Positions 31,927-42,249 of a stretch of DNA of 64,000 bases are shown here, in pieces. Origin of the DNA: Deltaproteobacteria bacterium (GTDB lineage: Bacteria; Desulfobacterota; GWC2-55-46; JADFVP01); NCBI GenBank assembly GCA_029262515.1, contig JAJCZH010000008.1:183840-247839 (forward strand), in the 5' to 3' direction. The stretch's first letter is position 1. Each line of letters starts with the position of its first letter. The notes beneath the pieces were generated by a model that worked only from the letters and a program-made list of their open reading frames with translations, was not told where the DNA came from and made no database searches. The translations under genes and the position numbers were made by a program.

Positions 31927-32573
31927 GAGCCTTTATCGCAATACCGCTTCCGCCCGCCGTAACAGGGCAAATAAGCGGACTTCAGGCCTCTCTCAAAGGC
32001 ACTGGTGGTCGGCAAGAGACCGGGTTTAATAGAACAGAGCACTTCAAGGCCTCATGGGTCAAGACCGAGAATCTCCACCTGACGCTTAACTTTCTCGGAG
32101 AAATAACAGAACAAGAGGTTGAAAGAGTAACCGGCATTATGGAAGAGGTCTCCATAGGACTCTACCCGTTCGACCTTACCGTCGGAGGCCTTCAGGGGGT
32201 TCCTAACCTGAAGAGCCCAAAGCTTCTATGGCTCGGTTTTAATAATGCTACCAGGTGTACCGGAGGTATCGGTCTCGAAAAACTTAAGGAACTGAAACAG
32301 AGACTCGACCGCGAACTGGATAAAAGAGGTATAAGAGTAGAAAAAAGGGACTTCAAACCTCACCTGACGCTATGTAGAATAAGAGACAAAAAAGAGAGGC
32401 ACGCGGCAGGCAGACGTTTAGCAGGCATGACCAGAGATAAGTCAAATGAGATAATTAAAAAAGAGATAGACTTTACAGTAGACTCTTTCGTACTATTCAG
32501 TAGCAGGCTCAACCCGGGCGGAGCGCTCCACAGACCGATAGTCGTTGTACAGCTTAAAGGCCCGGCACCTTAA
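31923..32573 (+). CDS. thpR: RNA 2',3'-cyclic phosphodiesterase with predicted AUA start
   Basis: Supplied ORF (32139) lacks the first catalytic HxT motif; same frame extends to ATA 31923: (M)RAFIAIPLPPAVTGQISGLQASLKG...KTENLHLTLNFLGE...; second motif KPHLTLCRI; GGAGG upstream; no ATG/GTG/TTG between 31923 and the first HxT. Confidence 0.85.
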   Translation: MRAFIAIPLPPAVTGQISGLQASLKGTGGRQETGFNRTEHFKASWVKTENLHLTLNFLGEITEQEVERVTGIMEEVSIGLYPFDLTVGGLQGVPNLKSPKLLWLGFNNATRCTGGIGLEKLKELKQRLDRELDKRGIRVEKRDFKPHLTLCRIRDKKERHAAGRRLAGMTRDKSNEIIKKEIDFTVDSFVLFSSRLNPGGALHRPIVVVQLKGPAP

Positions 32574-32609
32574 AAGATATAATAAACCACCCAACGGAGG
32601 GATTAAAAG

Positions 32610-33653
32610 ATGGCTGCTTCAAATAAAAATAACAGTGGAGACAAGAGCAAAGCGATAGATATGGCGATAAGCCAGATAGAGAAGCAGTTCGGCAAGGGGT
32701 CGATAATGCAGCTCGGTAAAGACAAACCGATTGTCAGTGTAGAGTCGATCTCAACAGGTTCTCCCGGACTCGACATCGCACTCGGCATAGGAGGCGTACC
32801 AAAGGGCAGGATAGTTGAGATATACGGCCCTGAAAGTTCAGGCAAGACAACGCTGGCGCTCCACATAACGGCAGAGGCACAGAAGACCGGAGGTACGGTC
32901 GCTTTTGTCGATGCCGAGCACGCCCTCGATATGGAGTACGCAAAGAGGCTAGGAGTAGGTGTGGACGAACTCCTGCTATCGCAACCAGACACCGGAGAGC
33001 AAGCCCTTGAAATCACTGATGTTTTAATCAGAAGCGGGGCCGTTGACCTTATTGTGATTGACTCTGTTGCGGCGCTCGTGCCGCGCGCTGAACTCGAAGG
33101 CGACATGGGAGATGCGCACATGGGCCTCCAGGCCCGGCTCATGAGCCAGGCGCTTAGAAAACTTACCTCTACAATCGGAAAATCTAACACCTGCGTTATC
33201 TTCATCAACCAGATACGCCATAAAATAGGGGTCTTCTTCGGCTCCCCGGAGACTACTACCGGCGGCAACGCACTAAAATTCTACGCCTCCATCAGGCTCG
33301 ATATCAGAAGGATCGGGCAGATAAAGCAGGCCGACGAGGTTATTGGCAACAGGGTACGCGTCAAGGTTGTAAAAAACAAACTCGCCCCGCCATTCAAAGA
33401 CGCCGAGTTCGACCTCATGTTCAACGAAGGTATCTCCTGGGAGGGTGACTTGATTGATCTCGGTGTAAAAGCCGATATAGTAGAAAAGAGCGGGTCGTGG
33501 TTCTCGTATAATGGTGACAGGCTCGGTCAGGGAAAAGAGGCTGCCAGAACCTTCCTCAAGGAAAACCCCGAAGCCGCCGAAGAGCTTGAAAGAAAGATTT
33601 TCACGCATCACGGCATAGGCATTCAGGAACCTGCACAAACCGAAGGAGTTTAA
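32610..33653 (+). CDS. recA: Recombinase RecA
   Basis: [59 protein letters not shown]. Confidence 0.99.
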   Translation: MAASNKNNSGDKSKAIDMAISQIEKQFGKGSIMQLGKDKPIVSVESISTGSPGLDIALGIGGVPKGRIVEIYGPESSGKTTLALHITAEAQKTGGTVAFVDAEHALDMEYAKRLGVGVDELLLSQPDTGEQALEITDVLIRSGAVDLIVIDSVAALVPRAELEGDMGDAHMGLQARLMSQALRKLTSTIGKSNTCVIFINQIRHKIGVFFGSPETTTGGNALKFYASIRLDIRRIGQIKQADEVIGNRVRVKVVKNKLAPPFKDAEFDLMFNEGISWEGDLIDLGVKADIVEKSGSWFSYNGDRLGQGKEAARTFLKENPEAAEELERKIFTHHGIGIQEPAQTEGV

Positions 33654-33657
33654 CTTT

Positions 33658-34836
33658 ATGGCCGAGATAGACCTGACTTCAATACTCAATATCGCAGTCA
33701 AAGGCAGGGCATCGGATGTCCACCTTAAGGCCGGAGTACCGCCTATATTGAGGATAAACGGAAACCTTGTTCCGGTAAAAAACCACGAACGGCTAGCTCC
33801 GGATGAAGTCTCCAAGATGGCCCTCAGGCTGATGAACGAGGCGCAGAAGGAGACCTTCAAAGAGCTGCATCAGGTAGACATGGCCTACTCCGTGCCGGGG
33901 CTCGGACGTTTCAGGGTCAATATCTTCCAGCAACGCGGAGCCGTCGGCGTGGTGCTCAGGGTGATACCTATAAAGATACAGGACTATGTGGAGCTGAACC
34001 TGCCGAAGGTTATTGAGAAGATCGGCGAGGAACGGCGTGGACTTATACTTGTAACAGGCGTAACCGGAAGCGGTAAGTCGACCACTCTTGCCGCAATAAT
34101 GGATAAGATAAACTCCAACAGAAGCGGCCATATTATCTCGATTGAAGACCCGATAGAGTTCCTCCACCGCGACCGCCGCTGCATAATCAACCAGCGCGAA
34201 ATCGGCGTAGACGCAAACAACTTTTCAGAAGCCCTGCGCGGAGCATTACGCCAGGACCCTGACATTATAATGGTCGGTGAGATGCGCGACCTTGAGACGG
34301 TAGAGATCGCCCTGACAGCAGCAGAGACCGGACACCTGGTACTCTCTACACTCCACACCATCGACGCAATGGAGACGATCAACCGCATAGTCTCGGTCTT
34401 TCCCCCATACCAGCAGAAGCAGATCAGGTTACAACTCGCCGGAGTATTAAAAGGTATCATCTCTCAACGACTCATACCTACCAAGGACGGAAACAACCGC
34501 GTTCCGGCAGTTGAGGTTATGGTTACCACTTCGAGAATTCGCGAATGCATAGAGGATAAGGACAAGACAAAGGATATTATGGACGCCATTGCCAAGGGTA
34601 ATACAACCTACGGCATGCAGACTTTCGACCAATCTATCATGTCCCTGCTCGACAAAGGTTTCATTACCAAGGAAGAGGCCCTTAGCCAGGCCTCGAATGC
34701 AGATGACTTCGATCTGAAAGTCAAAGGTATAACCTCGACAAGCGACATGGGCTGGCAGGATACCGAACAGAACGCTGAAAAGTCGGATGAGAAAGAGCCT
34801 GCTCCCAGCGAAGATTCAGACATCGAACGTTTTTAG
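33658..34836 (+). CDS. pilT: Type IV pilus retraction ATPase PilT
   Basis: ASDVHLKAGVPPILRINGNL, GVTGSGKSTTLAAIMD, SIEDPIEFLH, LSTLHTIDAMETINRI. Confidence 0.95.
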   Translation: MAEIDLTSILNIAVKGRASDVHLKAGVPPILRINGNLVPVKNHERLAPDEVSKMALRLMNEAQKETFKELHQVDMAYSVPGLGRFRVNIFQQRGAVGVVLRVIPIKIQDYVELNLPKVIEKIGEERRGLILVTGVTGSGKSTTLAAIMDKINSNRSGHIISIEDPIEFLHRDRRCIINQREIGVDANNFSEALRGALRQDPDIIMVGEMRDLETVEIALTAAETGHLVLSTLHTIDAMETINRIVSVFPPYQQKQIRLQLAGVLKGIISQRLIPTKDGNNRVPAVEVMVTTSRIRECIEDKDKTKDIMDAIAKGNTTYGMQTFDQSIMSLLDKGFITKEEALSQASNADDFDLKVKGITSTSDMGWQDTEQNAEKSDEKEPAPSEDSDIERF

Positions 34837-34845
34837 AAGAGACAT

Positions 34846-35328
34846 ATGGCCTTTGACGCCAAACAGCCGGACCCGTTGACAGTGGCCCTGAGGTTCCTCT
34901 CTTACCGTGAACGTACGGAGTATGAGATGAGAGAGAAGCTTGAGAGCAAGGGCGTGTACGACCCTCAGGACATCGACTCAACCATAAACTACCTCATAGA
35001 AGCAAGCTACCTCGACGATCGGCGCTTCGCCGCTCAACTTGCTGGCTCGCGTTTAAGAAATAAGTTCTGGGGCAGGCACAAAGTCGCCCTCGATCTTAAG
35101 AGACGCAAGATAGCCGAAGAGATTATTAAAGAGGTCGTAGCTGATATAAATGATGAGTTAGAGGTACAGACGGCCGAAGCGGCTTTACGGAGATGGCTCC
35201 GAAAAAGCGGTATAGAGTCATCTTCCCTCTCTCAAAAAGAGTTTGAACGGGCCTTCAGGCACCTCGCCTCCAGAGGTTTTTCTGCTGGAACCGCCATGAA
35301 GATCCTTGCAGGTCACAAACAACCTTGA
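34846..35328 (+). CDS. recX: Regulatory protein RecX
   Basis: LRFLSYRERTEYEMREKLESKGV, YLDDRRFA; near recA. Confidence 0.92.
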   Translation: MAFDAKQPDPLTVALRFLSYRERTEYEMREKLESKGVYDPQDIDSTINYLIEASYLDDRRFAAQLAGSRLRNKFWGRHKVALDLKRRKIAEEIIKEVVADINDELEVQTAEAALRRWLRKSGIESSSLSQKEFERAFRHLASRGFSAGTAMKILAGHKQP

Positions 35329-35355
35329 AACAATAACAGTGGAACCGGCTACAAC

Positions 35356-38019
35356 ATGAAATCCGACGACATAAGAAAAAGCTTCCTGAACTACTTTGCA
35401 TCAAAAGGGCATACTGTTGTCAACTCGTCATCGCTGCTGCCACAGGCCGACCCTACCCTCCTCTTCACCAATGCCGGCATGAACCAGTTCAAGCCTGTTT
35501 TTTTAGCCGAAGAGAAACGGGAGTACAGCACCGCTGCCTCCAGCCAAAAGTGTATGAGAGCCGGCGGCAAGCATAACGATCTGGAGAACGTCGGACGTAC
35601 TGCGCGCCACCATACCTTCTTCGAGATGCTCGGAAACTTCTCCTTCGGCGACTACTTTAAAGAGACGGCAATCGAGTACGCATGGGATTTCCTGGTAAAT
35701 ATAATGGGCTTGGAGGCAGACAAGCTGTATGCAACCGTCTTTACTGATGATGATGATGCAGCAAAAATATGGAAAGAAAAGGTCGGCCTGCCGCCAGAGC
35801 GCATAATTCGTCTCGGAGAGAAAGACAACTTCTGGAGCATGGGTGACGTCGGCCCTTGCGGTCCATGCTCTGAGATACTTATCGACCAGGGCGAGGAACT
35901 TGGCTGCGACTCACCGCAGTGCGCGCCCGGGTGCGACTGCGACCGCTACCTCGAAATCTGGAACCTCGTCTTTATGCAGTACAACCGTGACGAGGATGGC
36001 AACCTAACGCCTCTTCCGGCCCCGTGCATAGATACCGGCATGGGCCTCGAACGCCTCTCAGCGGTAATGCAGGGCAAACTCAACAACTACGATACCGACC
36101 TCTTCACACCTATAATCGATAAGATAGAAGAGGTCTCGAAAGTAAAGTACGGGGCCGACCCGGAGACCGACTTTTCTATTAAGGCGGTAGCGGACCACGC
36201 CCGCGCAATAACCTTTATGATAACGGATGGAATCCTGCCGAGTAACGTAGACCGGGGTTACGTGCTGCGAAGGATCATCCGCCGCGCTGCGCGCCATGGC
36301 CGTCTACTCGGCATACGTGAACCCTTCCTCTATAAAGTCACCGCCGCCGTAACCGAGCGGATGGGGGGCGTCTATACCGAACTGAGGGAATCCAACGACT
36401 TTGTTGCGCGCGCCACGATGAATGAAGAGAAACGTTTTCTTGAGACACTCGAACGCGGGCTGGCGCTTCTGGAGACAGAGGTCGAAAACCTTAAAAAGAC
36501 CAAGAGTACGGTACTGCCGGGCAATACCGCCTTCCGCCTCTACGACACCTTCGGCTTTCCGGTAGATCTGACCGCGGATATAATCGAGAAAGACGGGCTC
36601 AGTGTTGATGAAGAGGGTTTTGAGACGGAAATGGAGGTTCAACGCACGAGTGCGCGCAGAGCAAGAGACAAGGCAATGGCTGAGCTCGGCGCCGGAACCG
36701 ATGAGGGCGAACTGTATGAGGCTATGGCAAAGAGCGGAATCGAGTCCACATTCGTCGGTTACCATATGGAGGCTGTCGGCGCTAAGGTACTGAGCATTAT
36801 CAAAAACGGTAAAGAGCTCGACTCGGTCGATAGTTCAGGCAGCGAAACAGTGCAGGTAGTAACCGACCAGACGCCTTTCTACGGTGAGTCAGGCGGACAG
36901 GCAGGAGACACGGGAACTATTATAGGTCCCAGTTTTACAATCGACGTAATAGAGACAAAACGGCCAGTACCGACAATAACTGTACACTACTGCAAGGTCA
37001 ACGAGGGCAGCCTCAAAGTAAATGATACGATTGAGCTGCTTCCTGATATGGAACGCAGGCGTGCTATCATGCGCAGCCATACGGCAACGCACCTGCTCCA
37101 GTCCGCTCTCAGACACACCCTCGGCGAACATGTAAAGCAGGCTGGCTCGCTCGTTACTCCCGGGCACCTCCGCTTCGACTTCAACCACATCGAATCGACC
37201 GCCCCAAAGGACTTAAAAGAGATAGAAGAGTTTGCCAACAACGCCGTGCTCGATAACATCGAAGTCACAACCGATACCCTCTCGTACGACGAAGCGATTG
37301 AGCGAGGCGCGCTCGCCTTCTTCGGCGAAAAGTACTCATCAGAGGTCCGCATGGTTCAAGTGCCCGGGGTCAGCACGGAATTATGCGGCGGAACCCATGT
37401 TAAGAGAACCGGAGATATCGGCCTCATTAAGATCGTGGCCGAAAGCTCTATAGCCGCCGGCATAAGAAGGATTGAGGCGGTAACGGGCCACGTTGCGCTC
37501 CAAAAAGTAGAAGAGACCGAGAGGACACTCAAGGAGAGTGCGCGCCTGCTTCGAGTACCAGCATCAGACGTTCCCGTAAAGATAACACGTCTAATAGAAC
37601 GGCAAAAAGAGATTGAACGGGAGTTAGAAGAGTTTAAGGGGCGGAGCAAGGCAACAGAAGCCGGGTCGCTGGCTGACGAGGCAAAAGAGATAAACGGTAT
37701 AAAGGTCATCACTAAAGTAATTGAGGCCGACGACCCGAAGGAACTGCGACAGATTGCCGATACCCTTCGGGTAAAACTCGGCTCAGGTCTGATACTGCTT
37801 GGCAGTGCCAAAGACGGCAAGGCCTTTTTGCTTGCAGCCGTCACAAAGGATCTTACGAATAGGTTGCGCGCCGGAGATATAATAAAAAGAGTGGCCCCGA
37901 TAGTCGGCGGACGCGGCGGCGGCAAACCCGAACTCGCACAGGCCGGAGGCACGGAGCCTGAGAACCTGGATAAAGCGATGGCCGAGACCATCAAAATAGT
38001 TGAGGAGCTTAGCCAGTAA
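35356..38019 (+). CDS. alaS: Alanine-tRNA ligase
   Basis: 887 aa; FLNYFASKGHTVVNSSSLLPQADPTLLFTNAGMNQFKPVFL. Confidence 0.98.
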   Translation: MKSDDIRKSFLNYFASKGHTVVNSSSLLPQADPTLLFTNAGMNQFKPVFLAEEKREYSTAASSQKCMRAGGKHNDLENVGRTARHHTFFEMLGNFSFGDYFKETAIEYAWDFLVNIMGLEADKLYATVFTDDDDAAKIWKEKVGLPPERIIRLGEKDNFWSMGDVGPCGPCSEILIDQGEELGCDSPQCAPGCDCDRYLEIWNLVFMQYNRDEDGNLTPLPAPCIDTGMGLERLSAVMQGKLNNYDTDLFTPIIDKIEEVSKVKYGADPETDFSIKAVADHARAITFMITDGILPSNVDRGYVLRRIIRRAARHGRLLGIREPFLYKVTAAVTERMGGVYTELRESNDFVARATMNEEKRFLETLERGLALLETEVENLKKTKSTVLPGNTAFRLYDTFGFPVDLTADIIEKDGLSVDEEGFETEMEVQRTSARRARDKAMAELGAGTDEGELYEAMAKSGIESTFVGYHMEAVGAKVLSIIKNGKELDSVDSSGSETVQVVTDQTPFYGESGGQAGDTGTIIGPSFTIDVIETKRPVPTITVHYCKVNEGSLKVNDTIELLPDMERRRAIMRSHTATHLLQSALRHTLGEHVKQAGSLVTPGHLRFDFNHIESTAPKDLKEIEEFANNAVLDNIEVTTDTLSYDEAIERGALAFFGEKYSSEVRMVQVPGVSTELCGGTHVKRTGDIGLIKIVAESSIAAGIRRIEAVTGHVALQKVEETERTLKESARLLRVPASDVPVKITRLIERQKEIERELEEFKGRSKATEAGSLADEAKEINGIKVITKVIEADDPKELRQIADTLRVKLGSGLILLGSAKDGKAFLLAAVTKDLTNRLRAGDIIKRVAPIVGGRGGGKPELAQAGGTEPENLDKAMAETIKIVEELSQ

Positions 38020-38028
38020 CCCCCTGCC

Positions 38029-38072
38029 TCTTCCTTAACGCCCTCTTCCTTAACGCCCCTTTCCTTACACCC
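38029..38072. repeat. 15-bp tandem repeat, two perfect units plus one degenerate
   Basis: TCTTCCTTAACGCCC at 38029-38043 and 38044-38058, then CTTTCCTTACACCC. Confidence 0.85.
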
Positions 38073-38074
38073 GG

Positions 38075-38773
38075 TTATACCTTAAAGATAACCACCGACT
38101 CCTCGACAAACTGAAGTCCAACACCGAACCTTCCGGCAAGCCATAAAAAAGTCTCCTTCGAGTAGAAAGTTACATGTGTCGGGTCGTCCTTGTATCTCCA
38201 TGAGCAGAAGGCGTCTGGATCAATCGGTAAGAATGTGGTCATCACTCCGAGGACTCCGCCATCGCGTACAAGCGAAAAGAGAAGCTCCCAGTCTAGAGCC
38301 GGGGCGCAAAAGTGCTCAACCGTCTCTGTAGAAGTTACAAAGTCGTACTTAGAGTCTAGAAGCATTTGATCGGGTGCGTAAAATGGATCGTAGTTAAGAA
38401 CCTGGAAACCGCGCTCTTCAAAAAGTATCGATAACGTAGGGCCGGGCCCTGAGCCGAAGTCAAGCCCAACCGCTCCGGGAGCGACGAGTTCAATAAGCGG
38501 TTCTATAATCCTGGAAAGAAAAGTCCGGTAACCGGCGTCTTCGGGACTGTTTCTGTGGAGGTCGTAACGGCTCTTCTGCTCCTGAATGCTAAGATGATAA
38601 ATGGCCGGAACAAAAACGAGTGTACAAGAAACACAGCGAAAGTACTCTCGCATGCGATCTTTATGAAAAGGTCTGGCAGAGGGTGTCGCACAGAGCGGAC
38701 AATCAACAGAAGAGTCCAGCGGAGAATCCAGGCCGGCAGGAGTGGAGCGAGCATTCAAACCGGACTTAACCAT
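38075..38773 (-). CDS. Class I SAM-dependent methyltransferase with N-terminal CxxC zinc-ribbon-like motif
   Basis: CPLCATPSARPF...FRCVSC; GLDFGSGPGPTLSILFEERGFQVLNYDPFY. Confidence 0.82.
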   Translation of the reverse strand: MVKSGLNARSTPAGLDSPLDSSVDCPLCATPSARPFHKDRMREYFRCVSCTLVFVPAIYHLSIQEQKSRYDLHRNSPEDAGYRTFLSRIIEPLIELVAPGAVGLDFGSGPGPTLSILFEERGFQVLNYDPFYAPDQMLLDSKYDFVTSTETVEHFCAPALDWELLFSLVRDGGVLGVMTTFLPIDPDAFCSWRYKDDPTHVTFYSKETFLWLAGRFGVGLQFVEESVVIFKV

Positions 38774-38804
38774 TCGTCTGCCGACAAAAAAAGAGACTCA
38801 TCGG

Positions 38805-39515
38805 CTACCCGTTAGACGGGGCGTTGAGCAACGTCATGTACATAGATGCCATTGAATCTTCAGGGTGCTCTTCCAACACCTTCGTCCACTCCTGACGCGC
38901 ACGTTCATTATCACCCATAGTATAATACGTAAGACCGAGTTGCACCCTCGGATGGGGGTAGGCCGGGTTGATCTCAACAGCCTCGGTCAGCTCTCTTATA
39001 GAACTTTCAAAGTCTTTCATATCACGATACGCCGAACCGAGTTCCGTTTTTATATCTATAAAATCCGGCCTCAGATCAAGAGCCTTCTTGCACTCCTCAA
39101 CCGCCTGGCTATAGATACCGAGATCCTTATAGATCATACCTAAAGAGGCGTGCATATTGGCAAGGCGTCCCTTTACGTACGGGTCGAGATAACTCTCGGA
39201 CTGCTTGCGCGACTGGCGCGCAAGCATATAGGCGTCCTTCGATTTATCAAACCGGCCAAGGTCGTTGTAGACCACGGTCAGACTCAATGAAGCCTCGGTG
39301 TAGTTGGGATTTATTTCAAGGGCGGTGCTGAATGCATCGGCAGCATCACTGAGCCGGCCATTGTTGTAATAGATAAGCCCGAGCATATTGTAGACGTCGG
39401 CATAGGTATTCTTTTCGCTTGAAACCTTTTCCAGGTAGAGAAGGGCAAGGTCATACCTCTTCTCTTCAAAGGCCTTTCTGCCACAGTCGTAATTGTGCTG
39501 CCAACCCCTATCCAT
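38805..39515 (-). CDS. TPR-repeat protein
   Basis: Repeated TPR motifs; start placed at MDRGWQHNYDCGRKAFEEKRYDLA; upstream ORF extension overlaps bamD. Confidence 0.85.
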   Translation of the reverse strand: MDRGWQHNYDCGRKAFEEKRYDLALLYLEKVSSEKNTYADVYNMLGLIYYNNGRLSDAADAFSTALEINPNYTEASLSLTVVYNDLGRFDKSKDAYMLARQSRKQSESYLDPYVKGRLANMHASLGMIYKDLGIYSQAVEECKKALDLRPDFIDIKTELGSAYRDMKDFESSIRELTEAVEINPAYPHPRVQLGLTYYTMGDNERARQEWTKVLEEHPEDSMASMYMTLLNAPSNG

Positions 39516-39591
39516 AAAATCTCCTGTTATATTCTGGTCAAATACGATTACAGAGCAGCCTCTAAATGCCCGAGTTATCCCATAACACGAC

Positions 39592-40398
39592 CTATCCTTC
39601 CGGTTCACCCGGCATAAGGGTTTTGAGCGCAGAGCGTGCCTGATCCGCATACGAGCTATCAGAGTACTCTTGAATCAAAGACTTATAGGTCTGCTTGGCC
39701 ATTTCATTTTCGCCTAGTTTTCTATAAGACTCACCTACATAGTAAAGCGCCTCGGGATTTAGTCCGGCTTCCGGGTACTGCTTTAAAAGATCGCCAAACC
39801 TGGCAAGCGCTCCCTTATAATTTTTGCCTTTAAAGTAGAACCGTGCTATGTATAACTCTCTTTCTGCCAGACGGCGGCGAAGAAAGGTAATAAGTTCAGC
39901 AGCCTTTTCATGGTAAGGCGAGCCTTCATAATCACGCCTCAGGTCTTCGAAAGCGAATAGCGCCTTTCTGGTAGAGGTCTGGTCCCTGTCGACGCTGAGC
40001 ACGTCTTTAAAGAGGCTCATACCTTTTTGAAAGAGTGCATAAGCGGCATCGGGGTGCGATGGATGAAGCGCGACGAATGTAGTATAGTATGCAGCAGACG
40101 AATCGTACTCTTCGCGCGCATAATAAAGGTCTGCCAGCTTTAGCTGAGCCTTTACCGCATAGGGACTCAGCGGGTAATCGTCCATGAGTTGCTTAAAACC
40201 AGACTCAGCCTCTGTCAACCGCTCGCCTATCTGATTCTCAAGCGCGCTTTCGAATAGCTGCCTGTCCGTCCTCTGCTTTTGCAGGTGTTTCGAGGAACTG
40301 CAACCTGTCAGAAAACCGGATGAAAATATAACGGCAATGAGAAGAATAAGTACTTTAATGGTAAACCCGGACTTATACTGATTTTTTATGAAGGTCAT
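39592..40398 (-). CDS. bamD: Outer membrane assembly lipoprotein BamD-like
   Basis: Lipobox SGFLTGC; tandem TPRs with YPLSPYAVKAQLKLADLYYAREEYDSSAAYY and GSPYHEKAAELITFLRRRLAERELYIARFYFKGKNY. Confidence 0.9.
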   Translation of the reverse strand: MTFIKNQYKSGFTIKVLILLIAVIFSSGFLTGCSSSKHLQKQRTDRQLFESALENQIGERLTEAESGFKQLMDDYPLSPYAVKAQLKLADLYYAREEYDSSAAYYTTFVALHPSHPDAAYALFQKGMSLFKDVLSVDRDQTSTRKALFAFEDLRRDYEGSPYHEKAAELITFLRRRLAERELYIARFYFKGKNYKGALARFGDLLKQYPEAGLNPEALYYVGESYRKLGENEMAKQTYKSLIQEYSDSSYADQARSALKTLMPGEPEG

Positions 40399-40578
40399 GT
40401 CTTGCTTTATACTCCGGGTTACTTTTAGTCCGGTTATCCACCTAACTCAAAGGAGGCTGGCTAACCCCTGCAAACCGATAACGAACAGGGCGAAAAATGA
40501 GAGTTACTGTAGACAGAAATTACCATAAAAGTGCGCTGTTACTCAAGCAAATTAGCACCACTGCGTCCATACTTTCGA

Positions 40579-41631
40579 CTAACCGGCACAAGGGACGCTT
40601 CTGTTTTCATAAATCCACTCGCCTATCTCTCCGGCAGTCAGAATCTCGTCTACGCGTCCAGTGGAGATAGCGGACTCGGGCATCGAAAAGATAGCCGAAC
40701 TACGCTCAGACTCAGCGATAACATACCCGCCTTGCTCTTTTATATCAACGACTCCCTTCTGCCCATCATTACCCATACCGGTCATTATGACACCAACGAG
40801 CGAGTTACCCCATACGCTCGCTGCGCTTGAAAACATCCTGTCGATTGACGGCGCGCAACCCTCTTTAGGTGTGCCCTTATTAAGAGTAGTCACTATGTCT
40901 GCGCCTCTGCGCTCGAAACCGATATGGTAACCACCGGGTGTCACAGTAACGCATCCACTCTTAATGGCCTCTGAGTCACGCGCTCTTCGTACCTCAATAG
41001 ACGAACCCACTGCAAGTGCCTCTCTCAACCTGTTTATAAAAGATTCCGTCACCCAACCGGGAATATGCAGTGTAACTATTACAGCAAATGGAAGCTCTCC
41101 AGGTAACATACTTACAATTCTGGAAACCGCCTTAGGCCCACCGGTTGAGGCTCCGATTACAATCGCTTCAACACCTGGGCCAGTTGATGCCAACCCTTTG
41201 TGTCCAGCACAGCCGTGGCCGCCAAATTTATGAGTGGTGCGCGGCAACGCGCTCACTACGGCATTGATACTCTTAACAAGTTCATCTCGCACTAAAGAGA
41301 GTCTCTTGGAAGGAGCCATAGAGGGCTTAGGCACAAAACCATCGGCCCCTAGACTTACAGCCTTAAGACCATCCGGTTCGTACTCCAGGCCGCTTACGAC
41401 AATAACAGGGGTGGAACGGTATCTGCGCAATAATCTGAGAAAGGTAAAACCGTCCATATTAGGCATCTCAAGGTCAAGCACTATCAGATCGGGGCCGGTC
41501 TTCATAACCTGGTTAAATGCATCAACACCGTCTACCGCGCTACTGACAGAAGTAACAAAACCGAGCGAAGCGAGCAACTCGGTAAGAACTTGCCGGTTAT
41601 AGGCTGAATCGTCTACTACAAGTATCTTCAT
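40579..41631 (-). CDS. cheB: Chemotaxis protein-glutamate methylesterase CheB
   Basis: Receiver domain MKILVVDDSAYNRQVLTELL; VIGASTGGPKAVSRI; GVIMTGMGNDGQKG. Confidence 0.96.
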   Translation of the reverse strand: MKILVVDDSAYNRQVLTELLASLGFVTSVSSAVDGVDAFNQVMKTGPDLIVLDLEMPNMDGFTFLRLLRRYRSTPVIVVSGLEYEPDGLKAVSLGADGFVPKPSMAPSKRLSLVRDELVKSINAVVSALPRTTHKFGGHGCAGHKGLASTGPGVEAIVIGASTGGPKAVSRIVSMLPGELPFAVIVTLHIPGWVTESFINRLREALAVGSSIEVRRARDSEAIKSGCVTVTPGGYHIGFERRGADIVTTLNKGTPKEGCAPSIDRMFSSAASVWGNSLVGVIMTGMGNDGQKGVVDIKEQGGYVIAESERSSAIFSMPESAISTGRVDEILTAGEIGEWIYENRSVPCAG

Positions 41632-41646
41632 CTCTGGAACCGTTTT

Positions 41647-42192
41647 TTATGTATGCGTTCTAAATAACGGAGACTTTAAGACAGCAAGCTCCTCATCGGT
41701 AAGAAGTCTGCTAAGATCAACAACATAAACGCTACCGGAACCGGTCTCAACAACCGCTTCGACACATCCGTCCCAGACTCTTGTGCGTTTGGACTTCGTC
41801 TTTATCATCGCCTCCTTGCAGCCCATGGCAATGTCGTTTATCTCGTCTATAATAAGACCGGTAATTATGCCTCTTTCCGTCACGCTTCCCTTGACACTTT
41901 CATGCGCGCCGCCCGTTTCCATACCATTGATAACGACTATCATTATCTGTACTGAGTCGTTAAAGACTGTTTCCAGTGAAAAACGGTGCCTCAGGTCTAT
42001 AACCGGAACCGACATGCCGCGAAGATTGATACTGCCCTTGATAAAGTTAGGTACGTCTGGAACCGTTGTAATATCAGTATAGCGGAGCATCTCCTTTACG
42101 TTACCGATGTCAACGCCGAAATCTATTCCACCGAGCTTAAAGCGTGCGAATCTGAAGTCCGGGTTCGAGTACTTGGACCTGATCTTCTCCAT
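41647..42192 (-). CDS. cheW: CheW-like chemotaxis coupling protein
   Basis: FKLGGIDFGVDIGNVKEMLRYTDITTVPDVPNFIKGSINLRGMSVPVIDLRHRF. Confidence 0.93.
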   Translation of the reverse strand: MEKIRSKYSNPDFRFARFKLGGIDFGVDIGNVKEMLRYTDITTVPDVPNFIKGSINLRGMSVPVIDLRHRFSLETVFNDSVQIMIVVINGMETGGAHESVKGSVTERGIITGLIIDEINDIAMGCKEAMIKTKSKRTRVWDGCVEAVVETGSGSVYVVDLSRLLTDEELAVLKSPLFRTHT

Positions 42193-42249
42193 TACCGCTT
42201 CTCCAGGTTGAAAATCTCTCTAAAAGCAGTACCTGTAAGAACATCTCTC

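Noticed and set aside
32610-33653. Possible intein in recA
   Set aside because: RecA is a normal length (347 aa) with uninterrupted conserved motifs.
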